Source of the DNA: JAWOJF01 sp046481785
GTDB lineage: Bacteria > Bacteroidota > Ignavibacteria > Ignavibacteriales > Ignavibacteriaceae
NCBI GenBank assembly: GCA_046481785.1
Contig: JAWOJF010000337.1
Location: 1 to 9,151 of the forward strand
DNA length: 9,151 nucleotides
Direction: 5' to 3'
A model generated the notes under the pieces. It saw nothing but the letters and a program-made list of their open reading frames with translations. It ran no database searches and had not been told where the DNA came from. Positions 1 to 7,234 of the stretch are shown here, in pieces; within the stretch, counting starts at the first letter, position 1; each line of letters opens with the position of its first letter. The position numbers were made by a program, and so were the translations under genes.

Positions 1-2431
1 GTTAAAAAATTACTTAAAAATAGCAATCCGTAATCTTCTCAGATATAAGGCATACTCTTATATAAATATATTTGGGCTGGCAATAGGTGTTGCCTGCTGC
101 CTCCTGATACTGCTGTACATTAATGATGAAATAAGTTATGATAGTTTTCATAATAAAGCAGGCCGGATTTTCAGGATTAATTCAGAAACAAAGTACGGCG
201 GCTTTGAATTGGATATCCCTCTAACATCTGATGAGATGGGATCAATATTAAAAAGAGAATATCCCCAGGTTGAAGAATATACACGTATATTTACCTTTTC
301 GGGCAGCCGGATGATTAAAAAGGGAGAGAATTATAACAAGGAGGAGAGGATTGCTTTCGTTGACTCAACATTTTTTAATGTGTTTTCATTTAAAGCTGTT
401 TCTGGAAGTATAAATAATGTATTGAATGAACCAAATACAGTTGTAATAACTAAATCAATAGCCGAAAAATATTTTGGAACTACTGGCTCAGCAGGCAAAT
501 ACATTGAAACAAATGAGAATGGAAGTACGCGGTACAAAGTTGCGGCAGTAATTGAAGATATGCCTTCTAACTCACATTTCCGGTTTGATTTCCTATTTTC
601 TATGCTGAATGCAAATTACTGCTGTTGGGGTAATCACGTTGCAACAAACATGTTAACATACCTTGTGCTTAAAGAAGGTGTTAATTATAAACAATTTGAG
701 AAAAATTTCAGTGTATATAATGATAAATACACATTTCCTTTTATGAAACGGCTCCTGGGAATTCAGAGCAAGGAAGATTATATAAAAGCAGGTAACAGCA
801 AAAAAAACACTCTCACGCCCTTATCCGATATACATCTATACTCAGACCGTGCTTATGAGATATCCCCGGGGGGAACAATACAATATGTTTATATCTTTTC
901 TGCAGTAGCCTTGTTTATTCTGCTTATTGCCTGCATTAATTTTATGAATCTCACTACGGCACGTTCTGCAAACCGGGCAAAAGAAGTAGGAATACGTAAG
1001 GTGCTGGGGACTGTTAAAAAAAACCTCATAGTCCAGTTTTTATCTGAGTCGGTTCTTATCTCCTTTATTTCAGTTATACTTGCAGTAATACTTGTTTACC
1101 ATGCTCTGCCCTATTTTAATAACCTTGCGGGAAAAGAACTAGGCAGGGAGAGTCTTAGTTCACCGGCAATTTTAATATTCCTTATCGTGCTTCCCTTTGT
1201 TATAGGGCTTTTAGCAGGAAGTTATCCTGCATTATTCCTTTCCCGCTTTTTACCGGTTGAGGTAATGAAAGGGAATTTATCACGCGGCAGTAAAAGCGGC
1301 GGCATAAGGAATGCTCTTGTTGTATTCCAGTTTGCTTCTTCGGTTATTCTTATAACCGCCACTATAGTTGTATATATGCAGCTTAATTATATTCAAAACA
1401 AGAACCTGGGTTACCAGAAGGAACAGGTTTTAATTATAGATGATACTTATAATCTTGGTAATAATGCAGACGCTTTTAAGAATGAAATGCTTAATGTTCC
1501 CGGGGTTATTAATGGAACCATGACCAGCTTTTTGCCGGTTTCATCAGTCAGGAGCTATACAGGGTTTGTTAAGGACCTGTCGCAGACATCTTCAACCGGA
1601 ATTGCTATGCAAAACTGGCCAATTGATTATGACTATATGAAAACTATGGGCCTGCAGATAGCTAAAGGAAGGATTTTTTCCAAAGATTTTGGGACTGACT
1701 CTTCTGCAATTATTCTTAATGAAAAAGCAGTAAAACAATTAGGTTATGGAGATAATCCGGTAGGGCAAAAAATTTACAGGTTGGCCGAGTCAGGAAATTA
1801 TACTGAATATAACATAATTGGTGTTGTAAAAGATTTCCACTATGAGTCCCTCCGGCAAAATATTGAATCTCTCTGCTTTATACTGGGTAAAAATACCGGA
1901 GCAGTTTCATTTAAAATTAATGCTGCTAATGTTACAGGTATCTTAAAGGAAGCAGAAACTAAATGGAAAACACTGGCTTCAGGCCTGCCTTTTAACTACA
2001 GGTTTATGGATGAATCATTCGATGAAATGTACCGGGCTGAGCAGCGTATTGGGATAATTGCTCTTTCATTTTCCGTATTAGCAATTATTGTTGCCTGTCT
2101 TGGTTTGTTTGGCCTTGCTACATTTCTTGCAGAGCAGCGCACCAAAGAAATTGGTGTAAGAAAAGTTCTGGGAGCTTCTATCCTGTCTATTATCATAATG
2201 CTTTCAAAAGAATTTATAAAATGGGTGGTTATAGCAAATATTATTGCATGGCCGCTTGCATATTATTTTATGAATAAATGGCTTCAGGATTTTGCATACA
2301 GAATATATATAAGCTGGTGGTTTTTTATAGCTGCCGGGTCTATTGCTTTGATTATTGCTCTGTTAACTGTAAGCTTCCAGGCATTTAAAGCAGCAACGGC
2401 AAACCCGGTCAATTCCTTAAAGTATGAATAA
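1..2431 (+). CDS. ABC transporter permease, double MacB_PCD-FtsX type (gene 1 of array; first two bases of ATG outside window)
   Basis: Inner-membrane permease subunit of a MacB/FtsX-superfamily ABC transporter; the substrate is unknown. The frame is open from the first base, which reads as the G of an ATG. The predicted N-terminus (M)LKNYLKIAIRN matches the starts of genes 3 and 4, so this is the true start and the protein has 810 residues. TM1 is at about 21-41, PCD1 at 45-290, and TM2-TM4 at about 296-316, 345-370 and 388-410. TM5 is at about 438-460 and PCD2 at 461-680, with a GVVKDFHYESL signature near 608-618. TM6-TM8 are at about 684-710, 730-757 and 772-792. Both cytoplasmic coupling motifs are intact: KEVGIRKVLG (Glu329) and KEIGVRKVLGAS (Glu717). 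It ends ANPVNSLKYE. PCD1 contains a vicinal Cys pair (208-209). Gene 2 starts 11 nt downstream, so the two are probably co-transcribed. The family assignment is firm; the transported molecule (lipoprotein, peptide, lipid or drug) is not inferable. Confidence 0.95.
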   Translation, partial: LKNYLKIAIRNLLRYKAYSYINIFGLAIGVACCLLILLYINDEISYDSFHNKAGRIFRINSETKYGGFELDIPLTSDEMGSILKREYPQVEEYTRIFTFSGSRMIKKGENYNKEERIAFVDSTFFNVFSFKAVSGSINNVLNEPNTVVITKSIAEKYFGTTGSAGKYIETNENGSTRYKVAAVIEDMPSNSHFRFDFLFSMLNANYCCWGNHVATNMLTYLVLKEGVNYKQFEKNFSVYNDKYTFPFMKRLLGIQSKEDYIKAGNSKKNTLTPLSDIHLYSDRAYEISPGGTIQYVYIFSAVALFILLIACINFMNLTTARSANRAKEVGIRKVLGTVKKNLIVQFLSESVLISFISVILAVILVYHALPYFNNLAGKELGRESLSSPAILIFLIVLPFVIGLLAGSYPALFLSRFLPVEVMKGNLSRGSKSGGIRNALVVFQFASSVILITATIVVYMQLNYIQNKNLGYQKEQVLIIDDTYNLGNNADAFKNEMLNVPGVINGTMTSFLPVSSVRSYTGFVKDLSQTSSTGIAMQNWPIDYDYMKTMGLQIAKGRIFSKDFGTDSSAIILNEKAVKQLGYGDNPVGQKIYRLAESGNYTEYNIIGVVKDFHYESLRQNIESLCFILGKNTGAVSFKINAANVTGILKEAETKWKTLASGLPFNYRFMDESFDEMYRAEQRIGIIALSFSVLAIIVACLGLFGLATFLAEQRTKEIGVRKVLGASILSIIIMLSKEFIKWVVIANIIAWPLAYYFMNKWLQDFAYRIYISWWFFIAAGSIALIIALLTVSFQAFKAATANPVNSLKYE

Positions 2432-2436
2432 GGGAG
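2430..2436 (+). promoter_or_regulatory. Ribosome binding site of gene 2
   Basis: The purine run aagggag overlaps the TAA stop of gene 1 and lies 6 nt before the ATG at 2443. It supports that start and suggests translation of gene 2 is linked to termination of gene 1. No room exists here for a separate promoter or terminator. Confidence 0.65.
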
Positions 2437-2442
2437 ATAAGA

Positions 2443-4791
2443 ATGTTTAAAAACTATTTAAGTGTAACGCTGCGGAGGTTATTGAAGCAAAAGACATTTT
2501 CTTTAATAAACATTCTGGGGCTATCATTTGGATTAATGTTCACACTGCTTATTCTTCTCTGGGTGCAGGATGAATTGAGCGTTGACAGGTACCATGAAAA
2601 AGGTGACCAAATAGCTCAGGCATATTTAAAGGGAACTAAAGAAGAAAACACAAGTTTTCAACCTACTGTCTCGCCTGCTATTGCATCAATGTTGTTAGAT
2701 CAATACCCGGAAGTAAGTAATGTTGTGCGGCTTGCCCCTTTGCAGGAAGTTGTATTTAAATATAATGATAAAATATTTGTTGAATCATCAGGTGTTGTTT
2801 CAGATCCCTCTATCTTTTCAGTTTTTTCTTACCAGTTTATAAAAGGTAATCCTGATGCTGCGCTGGTTGACCCGCATTCAATAGTATTAACAGAATCCAC
2901 CTCAAAAAAATATTTTGGATATGAAAATCCTATAGGTAAAATGCTTAGGATGGACAATGCACATGATTTTAAAGTAACGGGTATAATTAAAGATTTACCT
3001 GCCAATGCTTACCGTAAGTTTGATTTTCTTGTTCCTTTAGTTTTTATGAAAGAACTGGGATATGATATTGAGGGCACCCCGTTTTATCCATGCAGCTATC
3101 TTACCTATGTTCTGTTAAAAGATAATGTTGATATCGAAAATTTAAGTAACAATATAAGCAGTAAAATTTACAGCAAAGGAGAGGAGATTTCGTTTGAAAT
3201 ATGTTTAGTTCCCTTTCGTGACACTTATTTTTTTGATACCGGAGGAAGATCTAAAAGCACTATCCTTATCCTTATTGCTGTGTTCATTCTAGGCATTGCC
3301 TGTATTAATTTTATTAATTTATCCACAGCCCGGTCAATGATCCGTGCAAAAGAAATTGGTGTCCGTAAAGTAATTGGAGCAACCCGCTTTGAGTTAGCCA
3401 AACAGTTTTTATCAGAAAGTATTATAATAACTCTGATAGCTGCAGTTCTTGCAGTTTGTATGGCAGAACTTGGCCTCTCTTACTTTGGTCAATTAACCGG
3501 GAAAATTTTGACTTTACAATTAAATGATCCTATAGTTCTTTCAGGAATTGCAGCCCTTGTTTTGATCACCGGTTTTATAGCAGGTGTTTATCCTGCTTTA
3601 TATCTCTCAGGGTTTAATCCGGTTCGAATTATTAAAAATGATTTTAATAAAAAAGCCAGAAGTCCATACCGGCGGGCTTTAATTGTGTTTCAGTTTGCTC
3701 TTTCAATCCTTTTCATTATCTGTACAAATGTAATAAGCCGTCAGATCCATTATGTAAGGAATTTTAATCTTGGAATAAATAAAAGCAATATAGTTTATGT
3801 TCGCCTGGAGGGAGATATTACAAACAGGTATGATGCGATAAAAAATGAATTGTTGAAAAACTCAAATATAAGTTCCGTTACTTCTGCTTCCAATCTGCCG
3901 ATAAATGTAAGTTCCGGCAGCTATTTTAACTGGGGTGTGAATGATGAAGTTGGCAGGCGGATTTGTCCTATTACTGTAGGGTATGATTTCCTGGAAACTT
4001 TTGATATTAAAATGGCTCAGGGAAGGTTCTATTCTAAAGATTTCTTAACTGATTCTTCAGGCGCCCTGGTTGTAAATGAAACAGCAATAAAAAAAATAAA
4101 GCTTAAGGATCCTGTGGGAAATCCCTTTTACTTTAACGATAAGTATTATACTCTGATTGGTGTTGTTAAGGATTACCAGCATAACTCTCCATTAAATACT
4201 CAAACCGAACCGATGGTTTTTTGGTTAACCCCGGGAGGCAGTCAATATCTCTTCGCAAGAATAACTCCCTCGATTACTGATATTGAAACTATTACCGCAA
4301 CAGCTAATTATATCCAATCAGTTTGTAACAGGTTCAGTACTGAACGTCCGATAAGCAGCCAGTTCTTAAGTGAGTTCTCATTTGTAAATGAACGCAACCT
4401 TGAGGCAATGAATCAATTGATTTTTATCAGCACACTTTTAATGATATTTATAGCTTGTCTTGGTTTATATGGATTGAGTTCATTTTTAAGTGAAAGAAAG
4501 ACTAAAGAAATAGGCTTGCGAAAAGTATTGGGTGCTTCGATTTCAAGAATTGTTTTGATGCTTTCAAAAGAATTTTGTTTGTGGGTGCTGCTGGCAAACC
4601 TGGTAGCCTGGCCAATAGCTTATTTTATGGTTCAAAAGGTTCTTGAGGATTATGCATTCCGGGTTTCAATTAGTATATGGGTTTTTATTGGAGCAGGTTT
4701 TTCTGCTTTGGTTGTTGCCTTGTTGGCTGTAAGCTGGCAGGCAATAAGAGCAGCGAAGGCAAACCCGGTTAAATCTTTGAAATATGAGTGA
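2443..4791 (+). CDS. ABC transporter permease, double MacB_PCD-FtsX type (gene 2 of array)
   Basis: Full-length 782-residue paralogue of gene 1, expected in the inner membrane and needing a separate ATPase. The start is fixed by a Shine-Dalgarno sequence 6 nt upstream and by the N-terminus MFKNYLSVTLRRL, which aligns with the other three. TM1 is at about 20-41 and PCD1 at 43-268. TM2-TM5 are at about 272-293, 318-342, 365-388 and 411-433. PCD2 is at 435-652, and TM6-TM8 are at about 657-680, 706-729 and 744-764. Both coupling motifs are intact: KEIGVRKVIGA (Glu304) and KEIGLRKVLGAS (Glu689). Its oddity is in PCD2. The signature that reads GVVKDFHY in genes 1 and 3 is GVVKDYQHNSP here (573-583), and the segment before TM6 (about 640-656) lacks the Tyr of the LY/MY...E pattern seen there. 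It is the most divergent member in the C-terminal region among genes 1-3, but shows no frame damage. It ends with TGA, followed by a 61-nt spacer. The substrate is unknown. Confidence 0.96.
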   Translation: MFKNYLSVTLRRLLKQKTFSLINILGLSFGLMFTLLILLWVQDELSVDRYHEKGDQIAQAYLKGTKEENTSFQPTVSPAIASMLLDQYPEVSNVVRLAPLQEVVFKYNDKIFVESSGVVSDPSIFSVFSYQFIKGNPDAALVDPHSIVLTESTSKKYFGYENPIGKMLRMDNAHDFKVTGIIKDLPANAYRKFDFLVPLVFMKELGYDIEGTPFYPCSYLTYVLLKDNVDIENLSNNISSKIYSKGEEISFEICLVPFRDTYFFDTGGRSKSTILILIAVFILGIACINFINLSTARSMIRAKEIGVRKVIGATRFELAKQFLSESIIITLIAAVLAVCMAELGLSYFGQLTGKILTLQLNDPIVLSGIAALVLITGFIAGVYPALYLSGFNPVRIIKNDFNKKARSPYRRALIVFQFALSILFIICTNVISRQIHYVRNFNLGINKSNIVYVRLEGDITNRYDAIKNELLKNSNISSVTSASNLPINVSSGSYFNWGVNDEVGRRICPITVGYDFLETFDIKMAQGRFYSKDFLTDSSGALVVNETAIKKIKLKDPVGNPFYFNDKYYTLIGVVKDYQHNSPLNTQTEPMVFWLTPGGSQYLFARITPSITDIETITATANYIQSVCNRFSTERPISSQFLSEFSFVNERNLEAMNQLIFISTLLMIFIACLGLYGLSSFLSERKTKEIGLRKVLGASISRIVLMLSKEFCLWVLLANLVAWPIAYFMVQKVLEDYAFRVSISIWVFIGAGFSALVVALLAVSWQAIRAAKANPVKSLKYE

Positions 4792-4852
4792 TATGGAGTT
4801 ATGCTCAGTTTTAAGCAGTTCCTTTTTATAATATAAAATGGGAGAGGGGATC
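4792..4852 (+). promoter_or_regulatory. Intergenic spacer with A/T palindrome; possible internal promoter or operator
   Basis: This is the only gap in the array longer than 12 nt. It contains an exact 7-bp inverted repeat with a 1-nt centre (TTTTATA-A-TATAAAA, 4824-4838) that overlaps a TATAAT hexamer (4827-4832). No convincing -35 TTGACA lies 16-18 nt upstream, and no Bacteroidota-style TTTG/TAnnTTTG pair was found. No GC-rich terminator hairpin is present, so read-through from gene 2 is likely. An A/T-only palindrome of this size can arise by chance in AT-rich DNA, so a regulatory role is only a suggestion. Confidence 0.3.
4841..4850 (+). promoter_or_regulatory. Ribosome binding site of gene 3, deciding between two ATGs
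   Basis: The purine-rich ggagagggga ends 2 nt before the ATG at 4853, with its ggag core 8 nt before it. It lies downstream of the alternative in-frame ATG at 4838, so it can only serve the second ATG. That second ATG also gives the MLKNYL N-terminus shared by the paralogues. Confidence 0.7.
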
Positions 4853-7222
4853 ATGTTAAAGAATTATCTCACTATTGCTCTCAGGAATATTATTCGTCAA
4901 AAGCTATACTCATTTATTAATATAATGGGCTTAGCTTTTGGCATAGCTGTTTGTCTTGTTATATTTTTATTTATTAGTGATGAGCTTAGCTTTGATCAGT
5001 TTCATCAAAATTCCGGCAGTATATACAGAGTGGTTATATCTAATGCGGATTTAACTGAAACAAGCGGCGTTACCCCCCTGCCGCTTGCTGAAGCATTAGA
5101 AACTGATTTCCCTGAATTAGAAGTAGTGCAGACAAAAGCCAGTTACAATGTCATTAGTTATGAAGAAAAGACTTTCACTGAAAAAAACTTCTATTATACC
5201 GACCCTAATTTCCTCAAAATATTTTCATTCCAATTACTAAAAGGAGACCCGGCAAGGGTGCTTCAAAAACCGGGTTCTGTTGTAATAAATGAAAACATGG
5301 CTAAAAAATACTTTGGAAATGAAGAGCCAATTGGAAAAACAATTTTGAATGATAACAGAGACCCCCTTATTGTTACCGGTATAATGAAAAATTTTCCCGA
5401 AAACTCATATATGCAATATGACTTTCTTGGCGTAAAATCAGATCATGTAAAAGACTGGCCTGATGAATTAAAAAAGGACTGGCATCCGCGCATGTTCTCT
5501 ACGTTTATTCTTACTCCATCAAATTACTCAGTCCAGGCACTTGATAAAAAAATGCCGGCGTTCCTGGAAAAATATGTTGGTAAAGAAGAGGCTAAGTATC
5601 AAAGGTTGGTTCTGCAGCCGCTGAAAGATATTTACCTCCACTCAACAGACATAAAGTTTAATCCAATGGATAAGACAGGAGACATAAAAGAAATATATAT
5701 CTTTTCAATTATTGCGGTATTTATTTTAATTCTTGCCTGCATCAATTATATGAATTTATCGACTTCACGTTATTCTAACAGAATGAACGAGATTGGAATA
5801 AGAAAAGTAATTGGTGCAGGGCGCAAGCAGCTGGCGTATCAATTCTTAGGTGAATCTGTAGTTACCTCATTTATTGCCGTATCTGTTTCAGTTTTTTTGG
5901 TTGAATTATTTTTGCCGGTGTTTAATTCAATGATGGATAAAAATATTGAATTTAAATTTTTTAATGATCCGGTACTTTTAGCAGGATTAATTTCGGGTGC
6001 ACTTATAATCGGGATTATCTCGGGAAGTTATCCCGCAATATTCCTTTCTGCTTTTCATCCTATAAAGATAATCAGGAGTTCGGCAGCACCCGGTTTAAAA
6101 AATTTGTCCATCCGCAGAATTTTAATTGTTGTTCAGTTCTCAATTGCAGTTGCTTTAATTGTATGTTTAACAGTTGTGTTCGCACAAATGAAGTTTTTGA
6201 CGAATAAAAATTTAGGTTTTGAAAAGGAAAATTTACTTTCTATAGATATACCATACCAGCTCAGGAGTAAGTTTGAAGCATTTAAGCGCGAAGCGTTAAA
6301 AGATAAACACATTATAAATATGGCTATGGCTGAATCTGTTTTTCCAAATCGTCTGGGGACTACTAATAAGGTAGATTTTAACCTTAATGGGGAGAGGAAA
6401 ACAGTCTGGGTACATGTTATGTCTGCAGATTTTGATTTAATAGAAACCTTAGGGCTAAAAATTAAATCGGGAAGAAGTTTTTCGAAAGAATTCCAAACTG
6501 ATGAAAAGGAATCATTAGTTTTTAATGAATCTGCAATAAATGCTGCCGGCATTAAGGATCCTGTTGGACAGGAAGTTGATTATTTCACCGGCAAAAAAAA
6601 GATCATAGGAGTGGTTAAAGATTTTCATTACTGGAGGCTCCACGAAAAAATTGAACCGGTAGTTATAATGATTAATAAGATACAATGCTGGAACATTGCC
6701 GTGAGAATTTCAGGGCATAATATTATCCCAACGATGGATATTTTGAGAGACAAATGGAAATTGGTATTCCCCGGCTGGCCCCTGGAATTTACATTTGCCG
6801 ATGATAACCTTAATAAACTATATCAAAAAGAAATTAAACTCGAAAAGCTTGCTGAATACCTTACTTTTATTGCATTGTTTATAGCATGCCTCGGCTTATT
6901 CGGGCTTTCTGCTTTTGCCGCAGAAAAACGAACCAAAGAAATAGGAATCCGTAAAGTTTTAGGTGCATCAATCACCAGCATAGTAAAAATATTCTCCAAA
7001 GAATTTTTAATTCTCGTTGGTATTTCAAACCTAATTGCCTGGCCATTAGCTTATTATCTGATGAATAACTGGCTACAGGATTTTGCATACCATGTTGATA
7101 TAGGTTATTGGGTATTTCTTTTAGCCGGTGGTAGTGCAATAATTATTTCTTTATTAACGGTAAGCTTCCAGGCAATAAAAGCGGCAACTGCTAACCCGGT
7201 TGAGAGTTTAAAATATGAATAA
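4853..7222 (+). CDS. ABC transporter permease, double MacB_PCD-FtsX type (gene 3 of array)
   Basis: A 789-residue inner-membrane permease, paralogous to genes 1 and 2. The ATG at 4853 is preferred over one 15 nt upstream because the Shine-Dalgarno sequence lies between them and MLKNYLTIALRN matches genes 1 and 4. TM1 is at about 20-41 and PCD1 at 43-278. TM2-TM5 are at about 281-301, 330-354, 373-397 and 421-444. PCD2 is at 446-660 with GVVKDFHYWRL near 586-596, and TM6-TM8 are at about 667-688, 714-736 and 751-771. Coupling motifs are NEIGIRKVIGA (Glu313) and KEIGIRKVLGAS (Glu696). Its last 97 residues align without gaps to gene 1 with about 69 identities by hand count, the closest pair among the three complete genes, and share 15 identical bases (gtaagcttccaggca). 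This suggests a fairly recent duplication or gene conversion. It ends ANPVESLKYE, 12 nt before gene 4. The substrate is unknown. Confidence 0.95.
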   Translation: MLKNYLTIALRNIIRQKLYSFINIMGLAFGIAVCLVIFLFISDELSFDQFHQNSGSIYRVVISNADLTETSGVTPLPLAEALETDFPELEVVQTKASYNVISYEEKTFTEKNFYYTDPNFLKIFSFQLLKGDPARVLQKPGSVVINENMAKKYFGNEEPIGKTILNDNRDPLIVTGIMKNFPENSYMQYDFLGVKSDHVKDWPDELKKDWHPRMFSTFILTPSNYSVQALDKKMPAFLEKYVGKEEAKYQRLVLQPLKDIYLHSTDIKFNPMDKTGDIKEIYIFSIIAVFILILACINYMNLSTSRYSNRMNEIGIRKVIGAGRKQLAYQFLGESVVTSFIAVSVSVFLVELFLPVFNSMMDKNIEFKFFNDPVLLAGLISGALIIGIISGSYPAIFLSAFHPIKIIRSSAAPGLKNLSIRRILIVVQFSIAVALIVCLTVVFAQMKFLTNKNLGFEKENLLSIDIPYQLRSKFEAFKREALKDKHIINMAMAESVFPNRLGTTNKVDFNLNGERKTVWVHVMSADFDLIETLGLKIKSGRSFSKEFQTDEKESLVFNESAINAAGIKDPVGQEVDYFTGKKKIIGVVKDFHYWRLHEKIEPVVIMINKIQCWNIAVRISGHNIIPTMDILRDKWKLVFPGWPLEFTFADDNLNKLYQKEIKLEKLAEYLTFIALFIACLGLFGLSAFAAEKRTKEIGIRKVLGASITSIVKIFSKEFLILVGISNLIAWPLAYYLMNNWLQDFAYHVDIGYWVFLLAGGSAIIISLLTVSFQAIKAATANPVESLKYE

Positions 7223-7223
7223 C

Positions 7224-7227
7224 AGGA
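7224..7227 (+). promoter_or_regulatory. Ribosome binding site of gene 4
   Basis: A short agga sits 7 nt before the ATG at 7235, immediately after the TAA of gene 3. It is weaker than the sites of genes 2 and 3, but the N-terminus MLKNYLKIAFRN confirms the start. Confidence 0.5.
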
Positions 7228-7234
7228 TTTACCA

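Noticed and set aside
864..873. CCCCGGGGGG run in gene 1 as a phase-variation tract
   Set aside because: Six G is short for slippage and the frame is intact. It encodes Ser-Pro-Gly-Gly in PCD1 just before TM2.
209..2431. Start of gene 1 at the TTG at 209
   Set aside because: The frame stays open to base 1, and the 69 upstream codons encode the N-terminal helix and TM1 shared with all paralogues. A start at 209 would remove TM1 and has no Shine-Dalgarno sequence.
4838..4852. Upstream in-frame ATG of gene 3 (MGEGI extension)
   Set aside because: The purine-rich Shine-Dalgarno lies downstream of this ATG, and the extra five residues are simply the translated binding site. The paralogues start at MLKNYL.
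4666..4854. Antisense open frame across the gene 2/3 spacer
   Set aside because: It mostly overlaps the gene 2 C-terminus, shows no family features, and its only unique part is the short spacer.
6133..6552. Antisense open frame of 139 codons inside gene 3
   Set aside because: It lies wholly opposite a well-supported gene, has no recognisable domain or Shine-Dalgarno context, and looks like a mirror of the coding pattern.
6593..6601. A8G run in gene 3 as a programmed frameshift site
   Set aside because: The zero frame continues to the conserved ANPVESLKYE end, and lysine runs are common in AT-rich genes. No clear stimulatory hairpin follows.
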